A stretch of 64,000 bases of DNA from Eonycteris spelaea (taxonomy: Eukaryota > Chordata > Mammalia > Chiroptera > Pteropodidae): NCBI GenBank assembly GCA_003508835.1, contig PUFA01000144.1, forward strand, positions 3,596,001-3,660,000, given 5' to 3'. The notes under the pieces are model-generated. The model did no database searches. It saw only the letters and a program-made list of their open reading frames with translations, and had not been told where the DNA came from. Position 1 is the stretch's first letter; every line of letters starts with the position of its first letter. Below are positions 46,085 through 56,984 of the stretch, piece after piece. A program made the position numbers and the translations under genes.

Positions 46085-46290
46085 TCTTCCTACTTTTAAC
46101 CTATATTATAATTTTTATTTATTTATTCATTATTTATTAATCATGTTATATAAATGTTTATCAAATATCATATAAATATATTGTATGTATCTATCATATA
46201 AATATATACAATAAATAAATATATTGATATATTATTAATTATTTATTTATCATTATGCTACATTATTTATGCTTTTATATTATATTCAAA
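46085..46290. repeat. AT-rich low-complexity tract
   Basis: Extremely AT-rich stretch with imperfect TTTAT/ATAAATA and TATCATATAAATATA repeats, within the distal part of the minus-strand L1. Confidence 0.85.
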
Positions 46291-47753
46291 ATAAATAATT
46301 TGTGCACAACACTTACTTTTTAATCCATTTTTATAATTTCTGTTTCAATAGTGTATTTACATTATTTACATTTAATTATTTAATTTAATTACATTTACAT
46401 GTAATTATTATATTTGGATTTAACGTTTATATTTCATTTTTTGTTTGCTCCCTCACTTTTTATTCCTCTTTGTCCTTTTCCTGCTTTCTTTTGAGTTATT
46501 TGAACATTTTTCCAGTACTCTATTTTAATGTACCTATTGTGCTTCGAATATATCTTTTTGTATTGTTTCTTACATAGATCCTGTAACGATGCAATAAACA
46601 TGCTTAATTTTTCAGTTTTCTTAGGATAAATATTTTACTATTTCAAGTGAAATGTAGAAACATGACCATCATATAGGTCCCTTTACCCTTCTTTCTTTGT
46701 GTTTTAGTATCTTATTGTTATATCTACATACCTTTAAATACCCCCAGAATTAGAAAATACAATAACAGAAATTAGAAATTTAATAGCTGTGTTAACAAGT
46801 AGATTGAGCCAAGCTCAAAAGAGGATCAGTACACTGAATGATATATGAGTACAAAAGTCTGGATTAAATCATGGAGAGAAAAAAAGTAAAAAAATACTGA
46901 AAAGAAAATAAGGACATGTGGAATCTAGTGAAAAGATACAACACGCATGTAATTAGAGACCCAGAAGGAGAGGAAAAAGAACGGAACAGAAGCATAGTTT
47001 GAAAAAAATTGATGATACAAAGAAGTCAAGTATCACTATGAACTCCAAGAATGATAACTACCAAAAAAAAAAAATACTGAGAATAAAAATCAAGAAAAAA
47101 TCTTAAAAACTTTCAAGTAAAAAGACACATTACCTTCAAAGGAGTAAATATGGTGATTAATCTAAATGAATCTTAACTCTACATTACAGTAATAATAAAA
47201 TCTCTTGATATAAAAACATATACAAAAATAGAATACTTTGGAGCAGTAAGATAAAAGCCTGAAAGAGAGGTCTTTGGGGTTCTTAAATTGCCTGAAATAC
47301 ATTAATAATACGTATGTAATCTCTGGTGATAATATATCCTTGCTGATTTTATATTTGTTAAAAAATATTAAAAGAGTGCATATACAATAAGTTAATAAAG
47401 AGAGAATAAAAAATTTAAAATACTTTAATGCAAAAGAAGACAAAGTTGAGTAAACAAGAGCAGAGGAGTAAGTATGAATGTAAAACAAATAGCATGGTAG
47501 ACACATACTGCAATACATCAGTAATTAGATTAAATGTAAATGGACTAAAAACACTGATCAAAAATCAAGATTATAAAACAAATTAAAACAAAAGCAGCAG
47601 CAATAACAACAACAATATATTTTCTTTTACAAGAGACAAAACTTAAGCATAAGGACAAATGAATATTGAAGTTATATTTTCTATGATATAACTTGTACAG
47701 AAAATGATATACCATACAAGTTAACCAAAAGAAAGTTGGTGTAACTTTATGAA

Positions 47754-47780
47754 TAACAACAACAACAACAACAACAACAA
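47754..47780 (+). repeat. (AAC)n microsatellite
   Basis: Nine AAC units inside the sense L1. A similar shorter AAC/AGC-rich stretch occurs at 47590-47615. Confidence 0.95.
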
Positions 47781-50047
47781 TAAATAGACTGTAAGGCCAA
47801 AACCACTACTAGATAAACATTTCATAATAATGGAAGTGTCAATATGGCAACAAGATAACAAATCTAAATTGTAAACATCTAATAATTAGACTCAAAATAT
47901 ACATAGCAAATATTGGCAAACCAGAATGAAAAATAAACAATGTAAAATTTTAACTTGGAAATTTTAACACATCTTTTCCAATAAAACAAGCAGATAAAAA
48001 TCAATTTATAAAATTTGAATAATATGATTAACAAACATGATCTAATTGATAAATGGAGTTCACCATATCGACGGGTTTCAGAGTATATATTTTCTAAAGA
48101 TAAAATGGAATATTTTCGTAAGATGCTGAGCCATAAAGCAGGTCTCGACAAATTTAAAAAATGGAATAAAATTGAGTATGTTCTTGACTGTACTGGAGTT
48201 AAGTTAAAATCAATAACGGACAGAGAAGTAGAAAGCCCTCAAATGTTAGAAAATTGAGTTATATGCATCTAAATAACTCATGGATCAATAAAGAAAATTT
48301 AAAAATTACCTATAATGAAAAATATAACACATCAAATTTTGTGAAATGTAACTAAAATTGTGCTTCAATGGAAATTGATAGTTTTAATGCATATATTAAA
48401 AAAGAAGACAGGCTGAAATTAATGACCAGGTACCCTTTTCAAGCATTTAGAAAAAGAAAAGAAAATTAAATACAAATAGTAAAAGAAAATAAATATAAAG
48501 ATGACAGAAGAAATCAATGAAAGAGAAAGCAAACATACAATAGAGGAAAGAAATGAGTTCATTCTTTGAAAAGTTTAATAGAAATAGATAAATCTTTAGC
48601 AGAACTTATTTATAAAAATGAGGAACACAAATTACTGATTCTGTAACTAAAAGGGTACTTTCTTACAGCTTTTAAGGGCATTAAAAAGAATGTAAGAATA
48701 TGGACAAAGGATTAAGAACAACTTTATGCTAAAAATTTTAAATTTCAATTAAACAAACAACTTGCTAGAAAAAATTAACTTACCAAAGTGGACATAAAAA
48801 AGAAAAGAACATCTGAATAGTACTATATGTATATTTTAAACACTGAATCTGTAATTTGAAACCCTCCCACAAAGAAAGCTCCAATTCAGAAGTATTCGCC
48901 AAACATTTAAGGAAGAAATAACACCAATGTTATACAAACTGTTCCAAAGAATGAAAAAAGAATAAATACTTCCCCATTTGTTTTATAAAGATAGATGCAA
49001 AAATAAACAAATTACAAGCAAAGTGAAACCAGTAATGTATAAAAAACCAAGTTGGGTCTATTCCAAGAATGTAAGGTGAAAGGTTAGTTTAACATTCAAA
49101 AACTCAATCGACGTAATTCACTGCATTAATTATAATTGAGAAGAAAAAATCAAATGATTATCTCAGTAGGTACAGAAAAAAATTGTTAAACTCAATATAT
49201 ATTCATGAGAAAATAAAATTTTAAAAACTATTAGCAACTAGGAGTAGAAGTAAACATTCTTAATCTGATAAATAGTATCTATGAAAAACAGCAAACATCA
49301 TGCTTAATGATAAAGTATTAAAAACTTACCCCTGAGATCAGGAATAAAACAAAGTTTTCAGTTATTCTATTCAATGTTTATTAAAGATTTCAGTCAATGT
49401 GTTAAGGCAAGAAAATAAAAATGAATTAAAAGGTATGAAAATTTAAAAACAAGAAATAAAAATATCATTATTTTTACATGATTGTGCTCATAGAAAATCT
49501 AGAACAATTTTCAGGTTAATTGTTACAATTAATAATAGATTTAACAAAGTCACTAGAAACAAAATTAATGTTGGAAAATCAATTATACCTCTATGTAGTA
49601 ACAGCATACAATTAAAGAATAAAAATTTTTATAAGATACTTCTTACAATCTATCAAAAAAATCAAATACCAAGGTCTTAGTAATGTAGAGGTATAAGACC
49701 TCCAGACAAGAAGCACAAATGCCATTGAGAGATTTTGAAAGACTTAAATAAATAGGAGTATATGTGATGTCAAGAATTAGATAACTCAATATCATAAATA
49801 TCAGTTGTCTCCACACTATGTCCCACACTCATAGAGACCCACATATATACAATCATAGAATTTAGACAAAGGTGACAGTACCATGCGGTGGGATAAGGAA
49901 GGCCTTTTCAGTAAATAATGCTGGGCAAGTTGGAAATCCCCATGGAAAATAAAGAATCTTGACCTTTACCTAACATCATAGCCAAAAATCAAATTCCAGG
50001 TGGATTGTAGATCTAAATATGAAAGATAAAACTATAAAAATTCTAGA

Positions 50048-50215
50048 GTAGTCACTGACAAATATTTTCTGTAAAGGATCAGATGAATACTTTATGCTTT
50101 ACTGGCTATATAGTCTCGATGCAACTATTTTACTCTACTATTGCAGCACAAACATGGCTATGTTTTAATAAAACTTTATTTGCAAAAACAGGTGGTCAGT
50201 TTTAATTGGCCAATG
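50048..50215 (+). mobile_element. Non-autonomous hAT transposon, sense
   Basis: Second copy of the family seen at 11795-11981, in the other orientation: AATATTTTCTGTAAAGGATC, AACATGGCTATGTTTTAATA and AAACTTTATTTGCAAAAACA. The left end is weakly preserved and the right end is lost. The text beyond it (50215-50430) may be a further DNA-transposon remnant. Confidence 0.75.
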
Positions 50216-50430
50216 CCATCACATGCATTCTCAACAGAAGTGATATTGCTCCCAGGGAGAAAATTGGTTCTTGGAGGAGGAGTGAAAAAAATCTTATTCT
50301 TTTTATGTGTAAAGCACAGATATACATATAGTACATAAACAGATATACAGTAGGTATGTAGTATGAAAGATGCACAGTGGGGAAGGGTAGTGATTAGGAA
50401 AAAAATGTCAAAGAAGTCTCTTTTAGGAGT

Positions 50431-50984
50431 GTGATATTTTAGTTATCTATTGCTGCATAGCAATATTACCACAAACTTAGTGACTTGTAACACATCTATT
50501 ATGACACAATTTCTGTGGACCAGGATTCTGGGCACATCTTATCTGGGTCCCCTGGAAGATGTAATCCAGGCATTGGCCAGGGTTCGGTCATCCAAAAATT
50601 TCCCTGGGGAAGGATCCACTTCCAAGCTCACATGGTCATTGACAGCTTTCATCAACTTGCAGGCTTTGGGACTGAGGACTTCAGGTTCTTCTGGTTGTCA
50701 TTCAGAGGTTACCCTCAGTTCCTTGCCATATTGCTCTCCTCATTGGAAAACTCACAATATGAAAGCTTGCTTCTTTAAAACAAGCAAAGGAAAGTGTCCT
50801 CTAGCAAGTCAGCTTTTACAATCTTAGGTAACATAATGGTGTAAGTGATAACTCATCACCTTTGTTGTACTCTATTGGCTAGGAGCAAGTCACAGATCCC
50901 TTCTGTACTCAGGTGGAGGGGATTACACAAGGACATAAATACCAGGAAGTGGAGATGAAGGGGACCATCTTAGCATCTGTCCAT
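50431..50984 (-). mobile_element. MaLR-type solo LTR, minus
   Basis: The plus strand starts TTAGTTATCTATTGCTGCAT, continues with CTTAGTGACTTGTAAC, GAAGGATCCACTTCCAAGCT, CAGTTCCTTGCCATATTGCT, GGAGCAAGTCACAGATCCCT and GGGGATTACACAAGGACATA, and ends near ACCATCTTAGCATCTGTCC. This is the reverse complement of the common MaLR (MLT1-like) LTR. The full length (about 550 bp) is present. No internal genes flank it, so it is a solo LTR. Confidence 0.65.
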
Positions 50985-51345
50985 CATGGTGATAATGAAA
51001 AAAAGGTTCAGAAATATTATTCTAGAGAATAGCACAGAAGAACATCTTCATGACCTTGAGTAGGCAAAGATTTCCTAAACATAACATGAAAAGCACAAAG
51101 CACAATGGGGAAAAAATTATCAGACTACATTAACATGAAGAACCTCTATTCATCAAAAAACACCATTAAGAGAAGAAAAAGACAAGCAGTAAAGTGGGGA
51201 TGTTTAAAATACATATATCTAACAAAGGTAAAAAAGAGCATATGTCCAGAATATATACTACAGAACTCTTGTAAATCATGAAACGTAGATAAACCACTAG
51301 AGAAATGGACAAAAGATTTAAATAGGCATGTTGCAAAAGGGAATA

Positions 51346-51557
51346 GTCTACGATCACGCTACCCTGAACAATCCTGATCTCGGAAGCTAAGCGGTGTTGG
51401 TCCCAATTAGTACTTGAATGGGAGACCACCTAGGAAGACCAGGTGCTGTAGGTGTAAAAATTTTTTAAAAAAATAAAGGGTTGTAAGCTGACAAGATCCT
51501 TGCAATCTGTGAGGTCAACCAAGGATTGCCTTGCCTAAAAAAAAAAAAAAAAAAAAA
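51346..51557 (+). mobile_element. 5S rRNA-derived SINE, head with 10-nt deletion
   Basis: Sense copy of the same SINE family as 17205-17432. The head (51346-51454) runs from GTCTACGATCACGCTACCCT to GGTGCTGTAGGT. Compared with 5S rRNA it lacks 10 nt, as expected from recombination between the two GATCTC words of 5S. The A-box-like GAAGCTAAGC and the AATGGGAGACCACC box remain. The 3' unit TTGTAAGCTGACAAGATCCT to GCCTTGCCT is shared with the other copy, and the tail is about 20 A. The target duplication is AAAAGGGAATA (51335-51345) against AAAAAGGAATA (51553-51563). It lies inside L1 ORF2 and is thus younger than that L1. Confidence 0.92.
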
Positions 51558-52319
51558 GGAATATCTAAAAATGGCCAATAAACATATGAAAAGGTATTGT
51601 TGTATTATAGTCATTAAGACATGCAAATTAAAAATACACCAACAAGCTAAAATTATAAAGACAAAAATGCTTGCAAGGATGTAGAGCAACTAGAACTCTC
51701 AAACCCCACTGGCGTAGAGTAGAGTGATAATTGTCGCTTTGGGCAGTAGTCTTTGACAATTTACGGAGTGAACACATGGATACCTTTTGGTCAAGCAATT
51801 CCATTGCTAGATATATACTCAACAGGAATGACATGTACCAAAATGCTCATAGCAACACTAGTTACAATAGTCAAAACTGGCAACAACCCAAATGTTCAAC
51901 ACTTGAATAAATAAATAAATGGTGGTATATTTATTTATATAATGTAAATCTTTCTAGCAAAGAGAATAAAAGAATTACTGCTTCATGCAACAATATGGCT
52001 GAATCTCACAAAACAATATTAAAAGAATACAGACGTATGATTCACTTATATAATTTTTTTAAAAAATAGGCAAAACTAATCTATGGTAATAGAAGTTAGA
52101 ATAATGATTTCCCTTGGGGACAGAGGGGTTAGTGACTGGTAAGGGTCGTGAAGGGACTTCCGAGAAGCTGATGATGTTCTATTTCTTATCTGGATGCTGG
52201 TTATGGGAATTTGTTCATGGAGCTGCATGCATAGGATTTGTGCATATAAGTTATACTTCTATAAAAAGTTTACTTACAAGTTATAGTCATCAAATTACTG
52301 AACCCAAATACAAAATCTA

Positions 52320-52850
52320 ACTCACTCTTAGAAAATACAGATTAAAAAATAAAATGTCTCTTCACAATGTCTATTCTAGAAGACATGTGGAGGAAAAGGA
52401 ACTCTAAGATATTATTGATAACAATGTGAAATGTTATAGCTATTACAAAAAGCAACCTGCAAATCCCTATAAAATTGAACTATATATACACATATAATCT
52501 AATAATTTCATTGCTGGAAATTTAGCCATAACACTAAGAGCATTAGTACATAAACATATAGATTCAAGACATTTAATGCAGCATGATAATTGTGTGTGTG
52601 TGGGGAGTGGGGCAGGAATACTGGAAGCAAAATTAAAATATATAAATAGGGGGAAGGTTGAGAAAATATGGTTTGACCATTTCATGGAATATTATGCAGC
52701 TGTTTTTAAAAATGGGACTAGTAATATACTTTTCCCTAGAGGGATTTACATGAGTTTTTATTTAGCAAGATGTGGAAAGGGTAAATAATATCTGCTCTTT
52801 ATATTTTTATCACAAATGACAGAAATAGAAACACTCTTACTAGGTATATG
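52320..52850 (+). mobile_element. Old L1 3' end, sense
   Basis: L1-like text older than the preceding copy: AATTTCATTGCTGGAAATTT, TTTCATGGAATATTATGCAG and a 3' UTR-like tail with a short (TG)n run at 52592-52601. It is diverged. Confidence 0.6.
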
Positions 52851-53379
52851 AGTGTATGTGTGTGGGCATGCATATGTAAATGGTCGTATTAGCACAGAGA
52901 AAACTATAGGAGTTTACATCGTAAGTAGTTCACTAATAGGAATCAGGGTGCTCTAAGAGAAGGGAGGGAGATGAGGAGGGGAAAGGGATGCCAAACAGAG
53001 AAAGGAAACGAAAGCAACACGATGATGCCTTTCTGTGTATCCGCACAGAGAAATTAAATAACTTCAAAAGACGAAAACCAAATCTTAACTTTGTGGTCAT
53101 TTTATGAAATCTTTAATAAATTAGTTATTTTGTGTCTTTCTGGTCATTTTTTTTTAATGTCAGATGTTTAAAAATTGAATCTAGGGTTATGAATCCCATG
53201 ATTGCTTCCAAAATATAATGGAGCTGTTCTTCCTTTCTTATTTTTATTTAATACTCACAACATTTTTACTTAAAATTTTGTTGTCTTAAAAAATGTCTTC
53301 AAAATGCTCACTACAATAATTATGGCGTGCCCTACCCTTCCTTGCTTTATTCATTTATTTATTTCATAAAATACATCGC

Positions 53380-53548
53380 CTACTGAGAGTACACCATCTG
53401 CTCATCTATGTCCTGTCTGCCACACTGGAATGCACACACTGAGGCAGGCCTGGGTCTTTTGTCTACCACTGTCTCCAGTGCAGGGAGGGGTGTCTGGCAG
53501 ACAGTAGGTTCTCCATCAATGAAGGGATTTATGAATGAATACCTTTTC
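53380..53548 (+). mobile_element. L2 LINE 3' end, sense
   Basis: Sense L2 terminus: CACACTGGAATGCACACACT, TCTACCACTGTCTCCAGTGC and GCAGACAGTAGGTTCTCCAT, then TGAATGAAT. Confidence 0.7.
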
Positions 53549-53589
53549 GATTTTAACTTCTCTATACCTGAGTTCATTTCACTTACTCA

Positions 53590-53795
53590 TAAATTTACTT
53601 AGCACACATTTAAAGAATGCTTACTATTCTAGACATAGGAATACACACTGAGCTAGAAATAGGGACAAACAAAAGGAAGACAATATGGCCATTCTCCCCC
53701 AAACAACATATGCTCAAGTGGGAGAAAAGTCAGTGATTGCACAGAACACACTATGAAAGAGGTGGGCATGATTTACCAATAGAATGCTAAGGACA
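53590..53795 (-). mobile_element. L2 LINE 3' end, minus
   Basis: Complement of an L2 terminus: TTTACTTAGCACACATTTAA, TTCTAGACATAGGAATACAC and GTCAGTGATTGCACAGAACA. It faces the sense L2 terminus only about 40 bases away, giving an inverted pair like that at 36.15 kb. Confidence 0.7.
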
Positions 53796-54512
53796 GACAT
53801 TTCACTCCTAACTCAGCCTATTTGGGGGTGCCAGTGTACAGAAGCTTCCAGAAAGCAGTAACTCTGAGAAGGAAGGCACTGAGGCTGGGGAGGGAACAGC
53901 TCTGGGGGCAGCAAGTAGTTCCCTGTGTTAGGTGCCAGGGTGCCTAAGGGAATACCACAGAAAGCCTGGCTGAAAGGAGTTGGAGAGGGCAGGCAAGGGA
54001 TGTCTAGGAAGGGCTTCTGGGTAGCAAGAGGCTCAGTATCAAGTCTCCCTGGTACAAGCATGACTGTCCAGTGAGGGATATAAATAGAATTATAGTAAAA
54101 TTCTTGTTTTATTGCCTCTACTAAAGTCGAGCTTGAGGAGAATGGCAGACTGGTTCTAAATCCTCAATGTCCATTTCTGGTGGAGTTTGCTGGGTTAGCA
54201 CTCTTCTGTAAAGTATCTCTGGGCCTCTGCAAGTGGATTTCTGCTAACATGACTCTGCTTAGGGAAGGTGAGATCCAAGGCCTTGTGATGCTGGTTCTGG
54301 ACCCAGTTCTGTTGGTTTGCAGAGGAAAAGGCAGCCTGAGAACTTCCGGGGACCACCAGATTCCAAGTAAGGATTGTTTCTCATCTTTGAGTAGTGAAAG
54401 CCTAACAGCTCCTCTTCTTTATACAGCCATTCTACTTATGCCCTGTGTTAATTCTCCTGGCCATTAGTTACTTATTACACTAATTCCCCTTTCTCAGCAC
54501 TCCTGGGGTTAG
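53796..54512. other. No gene recognised
   Basis: Unique-looking. A frame at 54180-54467 contains possible donor words (GGAAGGTGAGA at 54267, CCAAGTAAGG at 54362) but has no convincing acceptor or product. Confidence 0.4.
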
Positions 54513-54720
54513 TAATGATAATATCAATAGTTACTATGAATTGGATTATTGCCATGGCTCATTTAATTTTCACAGGAATCTATGAGGTAATCACTATTAT
54601 TATCTTCATTTCCGGTGTGGGGAAACTGAGACTTAGAAGGATAAGTAACTTGCACAAAGTCATGTAGCCAGAAGGTGACACAGTTATGTACCCTGACATC
54701 TCAGGCTTTACCAGTTTAGG
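54513..54720 (-). mobile_element. MIR SINE
   Basis: Reverse-oriented MIR: AATTTTCACAGGAATCTATG, GGGGAAACTGAGACTTAGAA and TAACTTGCACAAAGTCATGT, then ACATCTCAGGCTTTACCAG. Confidence 0.85.
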
Positions 54721-56101
54721 AAATCACACTTCACCTTACTCCGTGATTCATAGAAATCTGACCCTTGTTCATTTCAGCTCTATCTGGACTTCCTAGGGGA
54801 TATTGATATGTTCACCAAATGCCTTCTGTGTTCTTCCCACCTCAGGGCATCATCTGGCTCTGCTTGCTCTTCTGAATGTCACCTTTGTAGAGTCAAGATC
54901 AACTTCCCATAAGATGCTCCTGCTCTCTTTGAACCAACTCTTCCCCAAGTAGGGAATAGCATCTACCTGCCATTCTTCTGCTGACGAAGAACTTAACACA
55001 TGCTCAAGGATAGACTATGACAGGAAAGATTAGCACACAAAGGGTTTACACTGAATATTACCAATGGTTGCCTCGAGTCCACAGGCCCAGGCCCCTTCAC
55101 AGGGACCACTCCTGCACTCCTCTTTCTCTTGATTCTGGCCCACTTCACTGAGGTAGAGGCTGACCTTCCTACCTTGCTTCAGTGTGATACATGACACTAG
55201 GTCTACCCCAAAAGAAGGGCCCTTGAGCCTGACAGCCCTACCTAAGATCCAGTTGAGTCATATCCCAAGACCTACAGACAGGAGGCAGTTTTTCCTCACT
55301 TAATTCTAGGGCCCATCTTCCAAGTTCTTATTTTCCAGTCTTATGATTAACCTTTTGCAAGCATGAATGACAATGAGAAATCGGTTTCCTTTAAGAAAAC
55401 AACCCCACCCATAGGAATACGGTCATGCCCTTTGGTTCTTAAAATATATACAATCCAAAGTTACAAATCAAAATATTTCCCAAACTCTAGCTTATTTGGT
55501 CATGAAAATACCTTCTGTGAGCTACTTAACAGTCCAAGTTTCAAGCCAAAACCATTCCTTTTTCCTCTTTCTTCTAGTAACAGTGTTCAACCAGACCTGC
55601 ACAGGCTTTCTGTCATCTTCAGGGTCTCCTTTAAGATCTGTGCTGACCAAATGCTTGAAGAGTAAGATAGAAACGCCTATGAGAGCAAACAGTATTATAC
55701 CAAGAAAGACAGCCTAATCCAGTGGTTGTGAAAGAGGCATTTCTTTAGAGGAAGTTAAGTATTTCTGCAGAGGTGCAACCCTGTCCACCCCTCCCCACCT
55801 TCATAATTCTCATTCAGGGTAACCTGTTAACATTGTTATGCAGAGAAACATAGGTCTTTGGAAATCCATTGCTTTTGCTTTGCTTAATCAGAAGGGCCAT
55901 TACTCAAGAATGAGTCCAAGAGCCTACCTCTAGTACAAAGAAAATCTCTTGAACCTTCTGTTCCAGTTTCGACCCTCCTTAGCAGTATGATATTAACCCA
56001 AGACCAATTCTTGTTTTGTGGATCAAGCTCATATGTCTTAGCCTTCTCTTCTCAATACCTCTTCAAGGAGAAAGTTTCCAGAGCAGATGTGTGTAAAAGT
56101 G
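54721..56101. other. No gene recognised
   Basis: Unique-looking, moderate GC. The 100-codon frame at 55363-55665 shows no recognisable family. No named repeat was seen. Confidence 0.45.
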
Positions 56102-56280
56102 ATAGTCGCTAACATCGATGTGCTGTGTGCCGGGCACGACACCAAGAATTCTCTCATTTTCTAAGAAGGAGAATAAAACTCAGAGGGGCTAAGTGGTTTG
56201 CTCAAGGTTCAAAGCTAATAACTGGGACACCGTCATTTGAACCCAATTGTTGTGGCTCCAGCCCTCTTAACTGTGACCTA
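56102..56280 (-). mobile_element. MIR SINE
   Basis: Reverse-oriented MIR: TGTGCTGTGTGCCGGGCACG, CTCAGAGGGGCTAAGTGGTT and ATTTGAACCCAATTG. Confidence 0.8.
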
Positions 56281-56403
56281 ACAGGTAGAAAATGAGAGCC
56301 CAGCCCAGGGAGGAGAGCCCCTGCAAATTCGTTCCTCCTCCACAGCAGATTCTGAGTACCAGGACATTCTCCTGGTGCAGACTGAGAAGTTTAGTTAGGA
56401 CCC

Positions 56404-56438
56404 TTCCATACTGCATACTTCCATACTGCATACTTCCA
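56404..56438 (+). repeat. 15-bp tandem duplication
   Basis: TTCCATACTGCATAC occurs twice in direct succession (56404-56418 and 56419-56433), followed by a third partial TTCCA. Confidence 0.95.
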
Positions 56439-56528
56439 GCTCTGTGTTGTGACCTCTCTTTCCCCATTGTCAAGGAAAGCCACTGTGTGTGGTCCCTTTT
56501 GTCCTTTTGACATTGTTATTTCTGCTAG

Positions 56529-56645
56529 AGCTGGCTCATCCCCCAGGGCTGGCATCTGCTGCAGTGCTCACTCTTGACAACTTAAGCGGGCCCTATTGTC
56601 AATGTGGTTCCTTCAACATTGTCTCTCCGATTGGAGTCTGCTGGA
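56529..56645 (+). other. Candidate exon 1 (117 nt)
   Basis: An acceptor-like stretch (TTGTTATTTCTGCTAG, ending at 56528) precedes this block and a perfect GTAAGT donor follows at 56646. One frame is open through it and continues upstream to an ATG at 56489, where the peptide starts with a hydrophobic run (VPFVLLTLLFLLELA) that resembles a signal peptide and could also be chance. The block then has two cysteines in a CQC pattern. I do not recognise the product. No repeat family covers it. Confidence 0.22.
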
Positions 56646-56753
56646 GTAAGTTTGGGGGAAGGGCTTGGTCAGGGCGGAAGGGAGAAAAAGAAACTCTATC
56701 CGACTTAGTGAAAGTTGCAAGCTTAACTCATGTTTCTCTTCTTCCTTTCTCAG

Positions 56754-56939
56754 CAAAGTCCCTACTCATCGCCAGTGGGACTCTTCATAGGTTCCCTTTT
56801 CCCCTTAGTTTACCAAACATCCTGGTTATTTGTTTTGGATGCAGAGGTGGAGTCTGACAATACTTTACAGTGTTTCTTAATCTGGCCCATCAGCACTGCG
56901 TTGAGCAGACACTCCTCTGCATTTGTGGAATTTGGTTGA
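56754..56939 (+). other. Candidate exon 2 (186 nt)
   Basis: A very good 3' splice site precedes this block: CTTAACT branch-like word about 30 nt upstream, then an uninterrupted pyrimidine run to CTCAG ending at 56753. A GTAAGT donor follows at 56940. The gap to candidate exon 1 is 108 nt. Spliced in the frame of exon 1 the peptide ends at a TGA near 56855. Another frame stays open over the whole block until a TGA in its last codon. Coding status is unproven, and a non-coding RNA or chance matches are equally possible. Confidence 0.22.
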
Positions 56940-56984
56940 GTAAGTGTACAAGCTCCTTTATTTAATTTCTTTAACACAAGAGGT

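Larger units (their letters stand above)
43746..46744 (-). mobile_element. Long L1, minus, 3' UTR to mid ORF2
   Basis: Minus-strand L1 whose 3' UTR starts at about 43750 (TTTATTGAAATACAAGTCCC, GTGCAACCATCACCACGATC). It runs through the ORF2 end (AACTGCCAAATTGTTTTCCA at about 44325) into the reverse transcriptase and endonuclease side (for example TGTTATCAGTAATTTGTGTC at 45107 and TTTGACCCATGTATTACTTA at 45496). It is split by a polypyrimidine microsatellite (44544-44755). Its 5' end abuts the sense L1 that starts at 46745. Confidence 0.8.
46745..52290 (+). mobile_element. Long sense L1 with nested insertions
   Basis: Sense L1 with ORF1-like text near 46760-47130 (GAGACCCAGAAGGAGAGGAA at 46957), then an inter-ORF/endonuclease region and ORF2. 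It is interrupted at 50050-51020 by a DNA-transposon plus LTR block, with L1 text resuming as AACATCTTCATGACCTTGAG. A 5S-derived SINE interrupts it again at 51346-51557. The 3' UTR ends near 52290. Without the inserts about 4.3 kb of L1 remains. It carries many stops and small deletions. It meets the minus L1 head to head at 46744/46745. Confidence 0.82.

Noticed and set aside
45006..46175. Hydrophobic frames as small membrane proteins
   Set aside because: They lie antisense in the minus-strand L1 at 43746-46744 and have no independent support.
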